From DATKNA01 sp963755755 (GTDB taxonomy: Bacteria > Actinomycetota > Actinomycetes > Actinomycetales > Kineosporiaceae), in the NCBI GenBank assembly GCA_963755755.1, contig CAVWLJ010000010.1, forward strand, positions 682,001 to 746,000: DNA of 64,000 nt. Direction: 5' to 3'. The position numbers were made by a program, and so were the translations under genes. Below are positions 1 through 9,108 of the stretch, piece by piece; within the stretch, counting starts at the first letter, position 1, and each line of letters opens with the position of its first letter. The notes under the pieces were generated by a model. It was not told the origin of the DNA, made no database searches, and worked only from the letters and a program-made list of their open reading frames with translations.

Positions 1-566
1 TGGGACGCCCGCCACGCGAGCTCCTGCTCCGCCTGTGCGCGCCGGTCGGCGAGCTTGCGGACGACCACCCCCGCGCTGCAGGCGGAACCGATCGTGACGA
101 CGACCGTGACGAACGTGGCCGGACCCTCGTGGCGCGCCAGCGCCAGCACGGCCGCCTGCGCGCAGGCCGCGTACAGGATCTGCGCGACGAGCAGCGGCGT
201 CGGGTACATGAGGAACGCCACGGTCAGCGAGAGGGCGTAGACACTCGCCAGGGCCCCGGTGCCCGTGCCCCCGCCCGCCTGGGCGACGGCGATGAAGCTG
301 TTGCCGCAGAGCGTGAGCAGGGCTGCGAGGGGCAGCGGCAGTGCCCGCAGCCGGCTCGTGACGAACGCCGCGAGCCCGCCGACGAGCGTGAGACCCAGCA
401 CGACCCGCCGGTCGGCCCCCGGCCACATCGGCAGCACGTCGATCGCGCCCGCGAGGAGGGCCCCGGCCGTGTAGAGCGTGGCCATGATCGCCCTGGCCTC
501 GACCGGGTCGTACCGGCGACCTGTCGCCACGACGTCCCCGCGGGGCCGCAGGGGCGCGGTCGACAT
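1..566 (-). CDS. Membrane signalling protein, N-terminal part (possible diguanylate cyclase)
   Basis: The gene runs off the left edge; 188 codons are visible. Translation from the ATG at 566 gives a short cytoplasmic lead (MSTAPLRPRG) followed by five or so hydrophobic segments. The visible part ends in a charged, helical stretch (KLADRRAQAEQELAWRAS). This layout, a multi-pass N-terminal sensor leading into a signalling helix, is usual in actinobacterial GGDEF proteins such as the one at 3848, but the catalytic part is outside the window. It follows the methyltransferase gene in the same direction after 59 bases. An in-frame GTG two codons upstream is an alternative start. A histidine kinase is the main alternative. 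Confidence 0.5.
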   Translation of the reverse strand, partial: MSTAPLRPRGDVVATGRRYDPVEARAIMATLYTAGALLAGAIDVLPMWPGADRRVVLGLTLVGGLAAFVTSRLRALPLPLAALLTLCGNSFIAVAQAGGGTGTGALASVYALSLTVAFLMYPTPLLVAQILYAACAQAAVLALARHEGPATFVTVVVTIGSACSAGVVVRKLADRRAQAEQELAWRAS

Positions 567-625
567 GAGCACGTCGTCCCGTCGGTCGCGGCGCCGCGCG
601 GTGCAGGGGTCCGGCGGGTGAACCG

Positions 626-1501
626 TCAGCGACGGCGGGCGTGGACGAGGTGCGCGGGGCTGCGCCGCCCGTCGTCCGGCCGGCCCAGCAGCCGCCGGAT
701 GTAGGCGACAGCGTCGATGTCCTCGACGACGCTCAGCCCACAGCCGGCCAGCACCTCCCACAGCCGTTCGGGCGCCAGGAACGTGACCCAGGGCTCGCCG
801 AGGGCCGCCACCCGGGCGGCGCGTTCCTCGTACGCCCTCCGGGCCTCGGCGTCCCGGTCCTCGACGGGCTCGCCGTAGTCCAGCACGACGTCGACCGGGC
901 CCAGCGGGGCGAGGGCGGTGAGCGTGGTCCGGATCGCGTCCAGCGTGAGGTAGGGCAGGACGCCGAGCCAGAGCACCACGCTGCCGTCGTCCCGCACATC
1001 GGCGTCCCGCAGCGCCGCGGTCAGCTCCTCGGTCTCGAGGTCGACGGCCACGAACGTCACATGGTCGGGTTCCGGGACGCCGATCGCGGCGAGCCGCTCG
1101 CGCTTCCACGCCTGCGTGTCCGGGTGGTCCACCTCGAAGACCCGCACCTGCGGCGGCAGCGGACGCCGGTAGGCCAAGGTGTCGAGTCCGGCGCCGAGCA
1201 CGATCACCTGGCGGACGCCGGACGCGACCGCCTCGGCGACGACGTCCTCCGCGAAACGGCTCCGGGCGGAGATGAACCAGCGCATCGCGGTCGACATCCG
1301 GTCGGTTCGGGCCGACGCGGCTGCCTCGCTCGGCGAGGCGAAGCCGGCGACCGGCACGGCGAGCGGGTCGACGAAGATCGCAGCACGGTCGAGCACCTGG
1401 TGGGCGGCCCGGTGGCGGGCGGCGCTGAGGGCGGTGAGGCTGGGGCGGCCCGTCTGCACACCGCGACGGTGCCAGCCGGACGGAACCGCGTCCACCGGCA
1501 T
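626..1501 (-). CDS. SAM-dependent methyltransferase, LCM/TIGR00027 family
   Basis: A class I methyltransferase of 291 residues. The N-terminal part has the family signature of a buried helix with FVDPLA. The SAM-binding glycine motif reads VIVLGAGLDTLAYRR, followed by the acidic ribose-binding strand VFEVDHP and VTFVAVDLE. These are features of the leucine carboxyl methyltransferase-like family that is strongly expanded in mycobacteria and other actinobacteria (ML2640-like). The substrate of such proteins is usually unknown, and nothing here identifies it. The gene is divergent from the reductase gene at 1589 and may share transcription with the membrane protein downstream. Confidence 0.85.
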   Translation of the reverse strand: MPVDAVPSGWHRRGVQTGRPSLTALSAARHRAAHQVLDRAAIFVDPLAVPVAGFASPSEAAASARTDRMSTAMRWFISARSRFAEDVVAEAVASGVRQVIVLGAGLDTLAYRRPLPPQVRVFEVDHPDTQAWKRERLAAIGVPEPDHVTFVAVDLETEELTAALRDADVRDDGSVVLWLGVLPYLTLDAIRTTLTALAPLGPVDVVLDYGEPVEDRDAEARRAYEERAARVAALGEPWVTFLAPERLWEVLAGCGLSVVEDIDAVAYIRRLLGRPDDGRRSPAHLVHARRR

Positions 1502-1588
1502 TCATAGCGACGAGCGTGGTCGGCGTCGGGCGGACCGCCCCGATCCGGCCCGAGCCGGCCGATCAAGCACGATCAGAAAGGACACGCC

Positions 1589-2308
1589 ATGGCCCTCACC
1601 CCCGACGAGGTGCGCACCGTCGGCCTCATCGGTACCGGCCGCATCGGCAGCACCCTCGCCCGGTTGTACCTGCGGACGGGGCGCCAGGTCGTGGTGAGCA
1701 ACTCGCGCGGGCCGGAGAGCCTCCGCGACCTCGTCGAGGAGCTCGGCGGGGCGGCGCGGGCCGCGACCCCCGCCGAGGCGGCGGCCGCCGGCGACGTGGT
1801 GGTCGTGACGATCCCGTTCAAGGCCTACGCGTCGGTGCCGGTGGAGCCACTGGTGGGCAAGGTCGTCCTCGACACGACGAATTACCATCCGCGGCGCGAC
1901 GGGCGGATCCCCGAGCTCGACGACGAATCCACCACTGGAAGCGAACTGCTGCAGGCCCGCCTGCCGTCCTCGTTCGTCGTCAAGGCCTTCAACGCGATCC
2001 CGGCCGCGCACCTGGCCGCCCAGGGCCAATCGCCGGGGACGGTGGGCCGGCGCGCCCTGCCCATCGCCGGTGACGACCGGAACGCGAAGGACCTCGCCAC
2101 CTCGCTGATCGACCAGATCGGCTTCGACGTCGTGGACGTGGGCCCGCTGGCCGAGGGTTGGCGGTTCCAGCGGGACACGTGGGCCTACGCCGTGCCGCTG
2201 ACCGTCGAGGAGCTCGAGGACGCCCTCGCGCGCGCCAAGCGGTACCGCGACCTGACGCCCGAGGAGCAGCAGGAGCTCTCCCGCCGGATGCAGGCCGCCG
2301 TCGGCTGA
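1589..2308 (+). CDS. NAD(P)-binding oxidoreductase, F420-reductase-like
   Basis: A 239-residue Rossmann protein. The N-terminus carries VGLIGTGRIGSTLARLY, a GxGxxG dinucleotide motif, and then VVVSNSRGPESL, where Ser/Arg after the second strand suggests preference for NADPH. The middle part (VVVVTIPFKAY, VVLDTTNYHP, FVVKAFNAIPA) is typical of the COG2085 predicted dinucleotide-binding enzymes related to NADPH:F420 oxidoreductase. The start ATG has a clear AAAGGA ribosome site seven bases upstream. Whether it uses F420 cannot be read from the sequence. Confidence 0.8.
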   Translation: MALTPDEVRTVGLIGTGRIGSTLARLYLRTGRQVVVSNSRGPESLRDLVEELGGAARAATPAEAAAAGDVVVVTIPFKAYASVPVEPLVGKVVLDTTNYHPRRDGRIPELDDESTTGSELLQARLPSSFVVKAFNAIPAAHLAAQGQSPGTVGRRALPIAGDDRNAKDLATSLIDQIGFDVVDVGPLAEGWRFQRDTWAYAVPLTVEELEDALARAKRYRDLTPEEQQELSRRMQAAVG

Positions 2309-2333
2309 GCCCGGTCGCTCGACCGCTGCTGAC

Positions 2334-2339
2334 TACCCT
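2334..2339 (+). promoter_or_regulatory. -10 box of a leaderless promoter
   Basis: TACCCT fits the actinobacterial TANNNT -10 consensus and lies exactly six bases before the GTG at 2346, so the transcript probably starts at or next to the start codon. There is no Shine-Dalgarno sequence. This supports the GTG as the true start. Confidence 0.55.
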
Positions 2340-2345
2340 GACCGC

Positions 2346-3071
2346 GTGTCCGACCGCTCGCAGCCGCTGCTCGCCGGCCTGGTGCCGGCCGGAGTCCGGG
2401 TCGCCGAGGCGTTCGGGCCGGCGGAGCCCGCCGCGCTGTTTCCCGAGGAGGCAGCGGCCGTCGCCACCGCGCCGGAGAGGCGACGCCGGGAGTTCGCCGC
2501 CGTCCGCGGTTGTGCTCGCGCCGCGCTGGTCGACCTCGGCGTCCCGGCCGCGGCGGTGCCGCCGGCACGGGAGGCCCCCCAGGCCTGGGCCCGGCGCGCA
2601 CCCGTGTGGCCCGACGGGATCGCCGGGAGCATGACGCATTGCCGGGGCTACCGCGCGGCTGCTGTCGCACGTCGCGACGTCGTCGCCTCACTGGGCGTCG
2701 ACGCCGAGCCGCACGGCCCGCTGCCCGGACGCGTGCTCGACCGGGTGACGCTGACGCAGGAGCGGGACATGCTGCTCGAACGCGCGGCGGAGCGGGACGA
2801 CGTGGCCTGGGACCGGGTGCTGTTCAGCGCCAAGGAGAGCGTCTTCAAGGCGTGGTTCCCCCTGACGCGGCGCTGGCTGGGGTTCGAGGAGTGCCGGGTG
2901 GACCTGCGCGCCGACGGCACCCTCCGGGCCACCCTGCTGGTGCCGGGTCCGACGGTGGGCGGCGTCCGCGTGGAAGGGTTCGACGGCCGATGGCGTGCGC
3001 TGGCGCGGCACGTCGCGACCGTCGTCGCGATGCCTGCGCAGCCGGCCGCCGCCCGAGTTACGGGTCTTTAG
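2346..3071 (+). CDS. 4'-phosphopantetheinyl transferase, EntD/Sfp type
   Basis: This 241-residue enzyme transfers the phosphopantetheine arm of CoA to carrier domains of polyketide, peptide or fatty-acid synthases. Family motifs are present in order: GSMTHC at 94-99, GVDAEPH at 117-123 (Mg2+ ligands Asp and Glu), and SAKESVFKAW at 161-170 (catalytic Glu and Lys). Length and order match EntD-type stand-alone enzymes of actinobacteria. No synthase gene is next to it, so it probably serves the whole genome. Its stop lies 99 bases before the convergent isochorismatase gene. Confidence 0.92.
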   Translation: MSDRSQPLLAGLVPAGVRVAEAFGPAEPAALFPEEAAAVATAPERRRREFAAVRGCARAALVDLGVPAAAVPPAREAPQAWARRAPVWPDGIAGSMTHCRGYRAAAVARRDVVASLGVDAEPHGPLPGRVLDRVTLTQERDMLLERAAERDDVAWDRVLFSAKESVFKAWFPLTRRWLGFEECRVDLRADGTLRATLLVPGPTVGGVRVEGFDGRWRALARHVATVVAMPAQPAAARVTGL

Positions 3072-3170
3072 GCGCTCTCGGGGGTGGCGCCGAGCAGGAG
3101 CGGCAGGACGCCGGGCACCTGGCCGGTCAGCGCTCCGAGCACGGAGCACCGACCGGCGAGCCCACCCTGT

Positions 3171-3728
3171 TCAGGTGCGGGTGAACGACACCTCGCCGGT
3201 GTCCACCGTCTCGGCCCGGCGGCCGGGGGCCGACTGGTAGCTCCAGTAGAGGTTGGTGTGCGCGATGACCTGCTCCGGGGGTGGCGCGCCGTAGGTGGTG
3301 AGGTCCTCGGTGGTGTGGGCGTCGCCGACGAGCGAAACGTCGTAGCCGCGGGTGAAGGCGCCGTGCAGTGTCGCGCGGATACAGGCGTCGGTCTGCGCGC
3401 CGGTGACCACGAGCCGGCCGACCTCGCGCTGGGCGAGCAGCGGTTCGAGCGTGGTGGCCTCGAACGCGTCCCCGAAGTTCTTGTGCACGACCGGTTCGTC
3501 CTCGCGCCGGACCAGTTCGGGCACGTACTGCCACGCCTCGCTGCCGTACGGCAGGCCGTCGTCGGAGTGCTGCACCCAGACCACGGGCACCTCCGCGGCC
3601 CGCGCCTTGTCGAGCAGCGTGGTGATGTTCGCGATCACGTCGTCGCGGCGGGGCGTGCCCGCCACCACCCCGTTCTGGACGTCGATGACCAGCAGCGCGG
3701 AGTTCGGCCGGCCGGAGAGCGTCGTCAT
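3171..3728 (-). CDS. Isochorismatase-family cysteine hydrolase
   Basis: A 185-residue alpha/beta hydrolase of the isochorismatase/nicotinamidase superfamily. The catalytic triad is visible as Asp16 (LLVIDVQNG), Lys83 (VVHKNFGDAF) and Cys116 (GAQTDACIRAT), the last with the usual cis-peptide before it. The Zn-binding histidines of true nicotinamidases are not evident, so this is one of the many general cysteine hydrolases. The start ATG has GGGAGG upstream. It stands alone, convergent with the phosphopantetheinyl transferase gene. Confidence 0.88.
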   Translation of the reverse strand: MTTLSGRPNSALLVIDVQNGVVAGTPRRDDVIANITTLLDKARAAEVPVVWVQHSDDGLPYGSEAWQYVPELVRREDEPVVHKNFGDAFEATTLEPLLAQREVGRLVVTGAQTDACIRATLHGAFTRGYDVSLVGDAHTTEDLTTYGAPPPEQVIAHTNLYWSYQSAPGRRAETVDTGEVSFTRT

Positions 3729-3847
3729 GGGCGGATCCTCCCGTTGATGTCGTCCGTCCGTTTCACCCTAGGCGCCACCCCCGACAGACACCGATCTCGT
3801 GCCATCCGTTCCCATCCGTATCCGGCAGGGCCCTCAAGTCACGCGGG

Positions 3848-6112
3848 GTGACCGTCGACCGGACTGGTATGACCGGTACTGGGCTGCTGCACGGCCGCGG
3901 CCGCGCGGTGCTCGTCAGCGCCGCGTCCACGCTGGCGCGGCGCCCCGAGTCCGGGCTGCCCCGGCTGCGGTGGTTGCTCGGACTGTTCGCCGCCGGCACC
4001 TGCGGCGTCCTTGCCGTGGTCGCCGTGACCCTCGGGCGGCCGCTGCCGGCCGCGGCCGCGCTCGCCCTGGTCGTCCTGCGCTACGTCGACATGCGTCGCG
4101 GCCGCCTCGGTCACGTGCTGCTCGACCCGGTCGAGGCGCTGCTCCTGGTCGCCGTCCTGGCCGGCATGGGCATCGACGCGAGCAGTCCCGTGGCCTACAC
4201 CGCCCTGTACTTCCGGGCCGCGTACGCCGGCCGGCGCCGCCTGGTCGGGAGCGTCGTGCTCTCGGTCGCGGCGCTGGAGTTCGGCGCCGCCCTGAGCATG
4301 TCGGCGCCCTTCGCCCGGGCGGCCCAGCACGTCATGGGCCTGTTGTTCACCGGCTTCATCATGCGGATGGTCATCGGGACGTTGCTGGGCCGCGAGCGCG
4401 AGGTCATCGCCGAGCGCGAGGTGCTGGACGCCGTGCTGGAGAGCCTGGACGTCGCGGTCGTCGCGTGCGACACCGAGGGGCGCCCCCTGCACGTGAACCG
4501 GGCCGGCCGGGAGGCCGGCCTCGACCCGCGCGGCGCCGAGGATCCGCTGGGGGCCTCGGCACGGGTCGACCTGTCCTCACCGGTCCTGCAACCGCTGGCC
4601 CATGCCCTCGAGGGCCGCGCGGTCCGGGATCGCGAGGTGACCACGGAGACCGGCGGGCTGCGCCGCGAGTACGTCGTCAACGCCCAGCCGGTGCAGGCAC
4701 GGCGCGGCGGGCGGCTCGGGGCCGTCGTCGCGCTGCACGACGTCACCGAACGCCGCCGGGCCGAGGAGCAGCTCGCCGTCCAGGCCCTCAGCGATCCCCT
4801 GACGGATCTGCCGAACCGCCTGCTCCTGCGCGACCGGCTCGATCGCGCCCTCGCGGCCGCCGAACGCGGCCACGCGCTGCCGGCCCTGCTCTTCATCGAC
4901 CTCGACGGCTTCAAGGCGGTCAACGACTCGGCCGGGCACGACGTCGGCGACGACGTCCTCGTCGCCGTCGCCGAGCGGCTCCGCGCCGCCCTGGCACCCG
5001 GGGACACGCTGGCCCGGCTCGGTGGCGACGAGTTCGCCATCCTTCTGGAGGAGACCGACGCCGACCACGGGCTCCAGCTCGCACACCGGCTCCTGCCGCT
5101 GGTCGCCGAGCGCCTCACCGTGCGCGGGCTCGACCTGGTCGTGAGCGCGAGCATCGGTGTGGCGGTGCCGGAGCCCGGTGCGCCGATGGCCTCCGGCGAG
5201 CTCCTGCGCAACGCCGAACTCGCCATGTACGCGGCCAAGGAGAGCGGCAAGGGGCAGGTGCGGATCTACGACCCCTCGATGCACGCCTCGATGGTCGCCC
5301 GCACCTCGCTCGAGCGGGGTCTGCGCCGGGCCCTCGACCGGGGCGAATTCGTGCTGCACTACCAGCCGGTCGTGTCCCTGCACTCCGGCCGCGTCGAAGG
5401 TGTCGAGGCGCTGGTCCGGTGGGAGTCGCCGGATCGCGGTCTCGTCCCGCCCCTGGAGTTCATCCCGCTCGCCGAGTCGACCGGCCTCATCGTGCCGATC
5501 GGGGCGTGGGTGCTGGGCGAAGCGTGCCGCCAGCTCGCCGCCTGGGACGCCGATCCCGCGTCGGGGCTCGCCGGCGTCCACGTCGCCGTCAACGTGTCGC
5601 CACGCCAGCTCCAGGCACCCGGGCTGCTCGACGAGGTGCGCCAAGCCCTGGCGTCCACCGGCATCGGGCCGGAGCGGCTCACGATCGAGATCACCGAGAG
5701 CGCGCTCGGTGACGGTGGGCAGATCCTGCGGCTCGTGCAGTCGCTCAAGGACCTCGGCGTCCGGCTGTCGCTCGACGACTTCGGGACGGGGTACTCCTCC
5801 CTGGCGCGCCTGCGGCTGTTCCCCGTGCACACCGTCAAGATCGACCGCTCGTTCGTGCAGGAGATCGACCTCGACGGCGGCGCCCCGCTCGTGACCGCCA
5901 CCATCGCCCTGGCCGGCGCGCTCGCACTGTCGACCGTCGCGGAGGGGGTCGAGACGAAGGAGCAGGAGGCGTTCCTCCGCGCGCAGGGCTGTGAGGCGGC
6001 GCAGGGCTACCGGTACAGCCGTCCGGTGCCGGGCCCGGACCTGCCCGCCGCGGTGCGGGGGGTGCGGCTGGCGAAGTCGGTGCCGGCGCCGCGGCGGCCG
6101 CTCCCCGCCTGA
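3848..6112 (+). CDS. GGDEF-EAL cyclic di-GMP turnover protein
   Basis: The 754-residue protein begins with about five membrane segments (residues 30-170), then a PAS-like sensor region (190-300, VACDTEGRPLHVNRAGREAG), a GGDEF domain and an EAL domain. The GGDEF motif is intact (LGGDEF, 392-396). The EAL domain has EAL at 520-522, the downstream metal motif DDFGTGYSSL and VKIDRSF, so both synthesis and hydrolysis of c-di-GMP look possible. The start is a GTG without a convincing ribosome site. The partial gene at 1-566 may be a second protein of this type. Confidence 0.92.
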   Translation: MTVDRTGMTGTGLLHGRGRAVLVSAASTLARRPESGLPRLRWLLGLFAAGTCGVLAVVAVTLGRPLPAAAALALVVLRYVDMRRGRLGHVLLDPVEALLLVAVLAGMGIDASSPVAYTALYFRAAYAGRRRLVGSVVLSVAALEFGAALSMSAPFARAAQHVMGLLFTGFIMRMVIGTLLGREREVIAEREVLDAVLESLDVAVVACDTEGRPLHVNRAGREAGLDPRGAEDPLGASARVDLSSPVLQPLAHALEGRAVRDREVTTETGGLRREYVVNAQPVQARRGGRLGAVVALHDVTERRRAEEQLAVQALSDPLTDLPNRLLLRDRLDRALAAAERGHALPALLFIDLDGFKAVNDSAGHDVGDDVLVAVAERLRAALAPGDTLARLGGDEFAILLEETDADHGLQLAHRLLPLVAERLTVRGLDLVVSASIGVAVPEPGAPMASGELLRNAELAMYAAKESGKGQVRIYDPSMHASMVARTSLERGLRRALDRGEFVLHYQPVVSLHSGRVEGVEALVRWESPDRGLVPPLEFIPLAESTGLIVPIGAWVLGEACRQLAAWDADPASGLAGVHVAVNVSPRQLQAPGLLDEVRQALASTGIGPERLTIEITESALGDGGQILRLVQSLKDLGVRLSLDDFGTGYSSLARLRLFPVHTVKIDRSFVQEIDLDGGAPLVTATIALAGALALSTVAEGVETKEQEAFLRAQGCEAAQGYRYSRPVPGPDLPAAVRGVRLAKSVPAPRRPLPA

Positions 6113-6882
6113 GATCCCGCGACGGTCGCCATCCCGGTCGACGGGCCGGAGCGGGTGGACGTTGGGGCAGGAGCCACTGCCCGAAAGGGAGCGCTCCGCG
6201 GGCAGATACGCCTGCGAATGCGGGTCGGGATCTCTAGATCGCGGCCGGCAGATGAGATGGGGAATCAGCCTTCTCCCGGTCACCCAGCGTGTCGGAAATA
6301 ACGGTGACCGGTCGAGGAAAAGGAACGGAGCGTCATTGATCGCCTTCGCCGCGGGGGCATCGCCCGAAAAGGGTGACGTTCCGCGGCGAGCGGAGCAGAC
6401 GGGCATCCGGAAATGCCGTGCGCCTCGTCCTGGTCGAGCGAGGCCCTCGCCGCGACCCTGGCGACGCCTAGTCACCGCCCCGCGTCACCGGTCACGACGG
6501 CACCTCCCGGGCACGCGCCCGGGGGTCTCACAGGAGTTCCGCGGGCGCAGATGCGGCGCCCGCTCGTGCTGAGCTGGCCGGTGCGGGGAGGGTCCAGGCG
6601 GCGCCGACCTCCGGCGACCTCGGCGCAGTCCCGACCCTGCCGGACCGGGACACGGCACCCGCTCCTGCGGCCGATAGGACGGATCCGGGGACACCGACAA
6701 ACGGGCGAGGACCTGTATTCTTGCAAGTCAGGGCGGGGGCGCGGCACGTTGCGCGCCCGGTCGGTGACATTTCCCGGAAATCGCCGCGAGCGCGGCCTCC
6801 GTGACGTCCGACCGATCTCTTCGATATGAATTGACGCCGGGAGATTTAGTTAACCCTTACGCGCGACTTAAGGGCGGCGGCG

Positions 6883-6910
6883 TTGATTCCCTGCGGGATC
6901 GCAGTAACGT
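6883..6910 (+). promoter_or_regulatory. Promoter of the DUF1996 gene
   Basis: TTGATT at 6883-6888 and TAACGT at 6905-6910 are separated by 16 bases, a good housekeeping-type promoter. Transcription would start near 6917 and leave a leader of about 40 bases. Confidence 0.5.
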
Positions 6911-6937
6911 GAGGCGAGCACACGGGGACCTGTTCTA

Positions 6938-6955
6938 GAGACCATGGAGGGTCTC
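6938..6955 (+). promoter_or_regulatory. Inverted repeat enclosing the ribosome site
   Basis: GAGACC and GGTCTC (6-bp arms, 6-base loop) flank and overlap the GGAGG ribosome site of the GTG start at 6957. If folded in the mRNA this hairpin would hide the ribosome site, so translation may be conditional. The stem is short and the effect is inferred. Confidence 0.3.
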
Positions 6956-6956
6956 G

Positions 6957-8201
6957 GTGAAGATCAAACTCTCCCGGCGGCGCGTGGTCGCCGCCAGCGC
7001 CGTCGCGGCGCTGGCCGTCACCGTCGTAGGGACCGGGGCGGCGGACGCCGTGTTGCGTCCGCACCCGAACCGGCAGCACCGGCATCACCATCCGCAGCCG
7101 GTCCCGACGCCGACGTCGGACCCGGTGACGTCGACGACCACCGCGCCCGCACCGTCCACGAGCACGTCGACCTCGACGAAGGACACGACCACCACCACGT
7201 CCACGTCCTCGTCATCGTCGTCCTCGTCAGCGCCGCCCACCGCGCTGCCGGCGCCCACCGGGGTGGTCTACTCCGACCACATCGCGGAGTTCAACGTGCT
7301 GTGCGACGTGGACCACTTCTCCAACGACGACCCCATCGTCTTCCCGGGCCAGCCGGGCGCGTCCCACGCCCACACGTTCTACGGCAACACCTCGACGGAC
7401 GCGTCGAGCACCCTCGCCAGCCTCTCGGCGCACAGCCCGTCGAGCTGTGGCCGCGGGATGGGCACCAGCGACCTCTCGGCGTACTGGGTGCCCTCCCTGA
7501 TGAAGCAGAACGCGGACGGCTCGACGTCGGTGGTCAAGGCCGACCAGTCGAACACCGTCTACTACCGCCGCGCCGGCGGCGGCATGGGTCCCGGCGTCCA
7601 CCCGTTCCCGGCCGGTCTTCGGATGATCGCCGGCAGCGCGATGGCGAGGTCCGACCAGTCCCTCTCGGTCGTGCAGTGGGACTGCGGCGGTGGCGGGGTC
7701 GAGAGTCCGCACATGTACCAGTGCCCGGGCGGCTCGTCGGCCGAGATCCACGCATCGCTGATCTTCCCGAGCTGCTGGGACGGCGTGCACCTGGACAGCG
7801 CGGATCACAAGTCGCACATGGCTTACCCCGCGTCGAGCGGTGCCTGCCCCGCCGACCACCCGGTGTCCCTGCCCCAGGTGACGTTCGAGGTCGACTTCCC
7901 GGGCATCGCGGGCGGTTCCGCCTACTCCCTCGCCAGCGGCGGCATCTACTCCTTCCACGGCGACTTCTTCGCCGACTGGAACAACCAGGTGCAGAACGCG
8001 CTCGTGGCCTCGTGCCTCAACATCCCGCGGGAGTGCGCGGACATGAACCGGGACGGCAACACCCTGTTCCGGCCGAGCTACGACCCCGAGCCGATCAGCA
8101 TCGACATGACCAAGTTCCCCAACACGTCCCCCTACGCGAACATCCCGCTCCAGGGGCCGGTCACGTCGTCGCCGACGACGTCGATGGACATGCCCATGTG
8201 A
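6957..8201 (+). CDS. Secreted DUF1996 protein with Ser/Thr-rich linker
   Basis: The protein has 414 residues. An N-terminal signal peptide (KIKLSRRRVVAAS, then a hydrophobic core ending near ADA at 31) has a twin-arginine-like start, so Sec or Tat export is possible. Residues 33-100 are a His/Pro then Ser/Thr-rich low-complexity linker. The rest is the DUF1996 domain with SHAHTFYG at 136-143, IFPSCWDGVHLD and SHMAYP. DUF1996 proteins are secreted by actinobacteria and fungi; their function is not established, although conserved His suggests metal or carbohydrate binding. A strong terminator follows directly. Confidence 0.88.
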   Translation: MKIKLSRRRVVAASAVAALAVTVVGTGAADAVLRPHPNRQHRHHHPQPVPTPTSDPVTSTTTAPAPSTSTSTSTKDTTTTTSTSSSSSSSSAPPTALPAPTGVVYSDHIAEFNVLCDVDHFSNDDPIVFPGQPGASHAHTFYGNTSTDASSTLASLSAHSPSSCGRGMGTSDLSAYWVPSLMKQNADGSTSVVKADQSNTVYYRRAGGGMGPGVHPFPAGLRMIAGSAMARSDQSLSVVQWDCGGGGVESPHMYQCPGGSSAEIHASLIFPSCWDGVHLDSADHKSHMAYPASSGACPADHPVSLPQVTFEVDFPGIAGGSAYSLASGGIYSFHGDFFADWNNQVQNALVASCLNIPRECADMNRDGNTLFRPSYDPEPISIDMTKFPNTSPYANIPLQGPVTSSPTTSMDMPM

Positions 8202-8223
8202 CCAGCTAGCGAGATCCTCCACC

Positions 8224-8265
8224 CGACGATCGGCGGGCCCCCTTCCGGGTGCCCGCCGATCGTCG
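8224..8265 (+). terminator. Rho-independent terminator after the DUF1996 gene
   Basis: A perfect 15-bp stem (CGACGATCGGCGGGC at 8224-8238 with its complement at 8251-8265) and a 12-base loop lie 22 bases after the stop codon. The T-run is weak, as is usual at this GC content. Confidence 0.85.
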
Positions 8266-8386
8266 TTCCCGGGCGCTACGAGGCTGCATCGAGGTCAGCG
8301 AGCAGGCGCGCCACGCTACCGGCCCCGACGACGGCGCCGAGGGGGAGTGGACGACGTCCGCAAAGGGGGAGCGGGACGATGAGGTC

Positions 8387-8899
8387 GTGACGAGTGAACA
8401 GCAGCCCATGGCGGACTCCCTGCGGTCCGTCCGGGCCGCGACCACGGCGGACGCGGCCGTCGCCGCCGCACTGCTCGATGCCTTCAACCGGGAGTTCGAC
8501 ACGCCGACGCCGGGCGTCGTGGTCCTCACGACGCGTCTGCGCCGGCTTCTCGCGGGCGAGCATCTCGCCGCGCTGCTGGCCGGCGATCCTGCCGTCGGCC
8601 TGGCCGTGCTGTCGTTCCGACCCAACCCCTGGTACGACGGCCCGGTCGCCACCCTCGACGAGCTGTACGTCCGGCCCGAACTGCGCGGTCAACGGATCGG
8701 CCACGCGCTACTGGAGCACGCGTGCCAGCTGGCCCGTGAACGCGGCGCGGAGACATTGGAGATCAACGTCGACGGTGAGGACCTCGACGCCCGCCGCTTC
8801 TACGAAGCGCACGGGTTCACCCACACCGAGCCTGGGGCCACCGAGCCGATGTTCTACTACTACCGCGATCTCGACGCGGCGTCGTCGCCGGCTCCCTGA
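8387..8899 (+). CDS. GNAT-family N-acetyltransferase
   Basis: About 170 residues. The acetyl-CoA-binding motif reads LRGQRIGHALLEHACQLA, preceded by the strand ATLDELYVRPE and followed by INVDGEDLDARRFYEAHGF, all typical of GNAT enzymes. The substrate is unknown. The GTG at 8387 is preferred; the frame is open further upstream but that part is not protein-like, and the ATG at 8408 is an alternative start. Confidence 0.85.
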   Translation: MTSEQQPMADSLRSVRAATTADAAVAAALLDAFNREFDTPTPGVVVLTTRLRRLLAGEHLAALLAGDPAVGLAVLSFRPNPWYDGPVATLDELYVRPELRGQRIGHALLEHACQLARERGAETLEINVDGEDLDARRFYEAHGFTHTEPGATEPMFYYYRDLDAASSPAP

Positions 8900-8937
8900 C
8901 GCCGGCAACTCCGCCGATCCTGCCCTCTTGGTCTCGC

Positions 8938-9078
8938 TCAGCCGCTCATCCCACGGATCCTCGAGACAGGGTCGTCGTCGCGACCGCAACGCGCGCAGCG
9001 CCGGTAGTGCTGCCCGGCTTCGTTCCACTCGGCCTGCCACAGGTGCAGGCCGAGTCGGCACATCAACGGCTTGGCCAT
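8938..9078 (-). CDS. Mini zinc-ribbon-like protein (CRLG/CxxCG family), copy 1
   Basis: A 46-residue protein beginning MAKPLMCRLGLHLWQ and continuing with YRRCARCG. It matches the three other small proteins at 18509, 22018 and 22538 in a shared plan: M-(A/S)-K-x-x-x-CRLG-x-H-x-W, a spacer, then C-x-x-CG. The one plus two cysteines and the histidine could bind zinc. It resembles the general pattern of the small phage/prophage family DUF1660, but I cannot confirm membership. Unlike the other copies, this one is not beside a tRNA-Val fragment. It ends 39 bases after the GNAT gene, convergently. Confidence 0.6.
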   Translation of the reverse strand: MAKPLMCRLGLHLWQAEWNEAGQHYRRCARCGRDDDPVSRIRGMSG

Positions 9079-9108
9079 GCTCGATCGTCCCGCTTCGGGC
9101 TCACCTCG

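Larger units (their letters stand above)
6113..6956 (+). other. Long non-coding stretch before the DUF1996 gene
   Basis: About 840 bases with no supported gene. Short reading frames here lack ribosome sites and have no protein-like composition. I see several small inverted repeats (for example GGGCAG/CTGCCC around 6165-6182) and an AT-richer patch at 6820-6870, but no riboswitch consensus I recognise. The last 75 bases hold the promoter and leader of the DUF1996 gene. Confidence 0.5.

Noticed and set aside
6113..6956. c-di-GMP or c-di-AMP riboswitch before the DUF1996 gene
   Set aside because: I looked for the conserved cores and found none.
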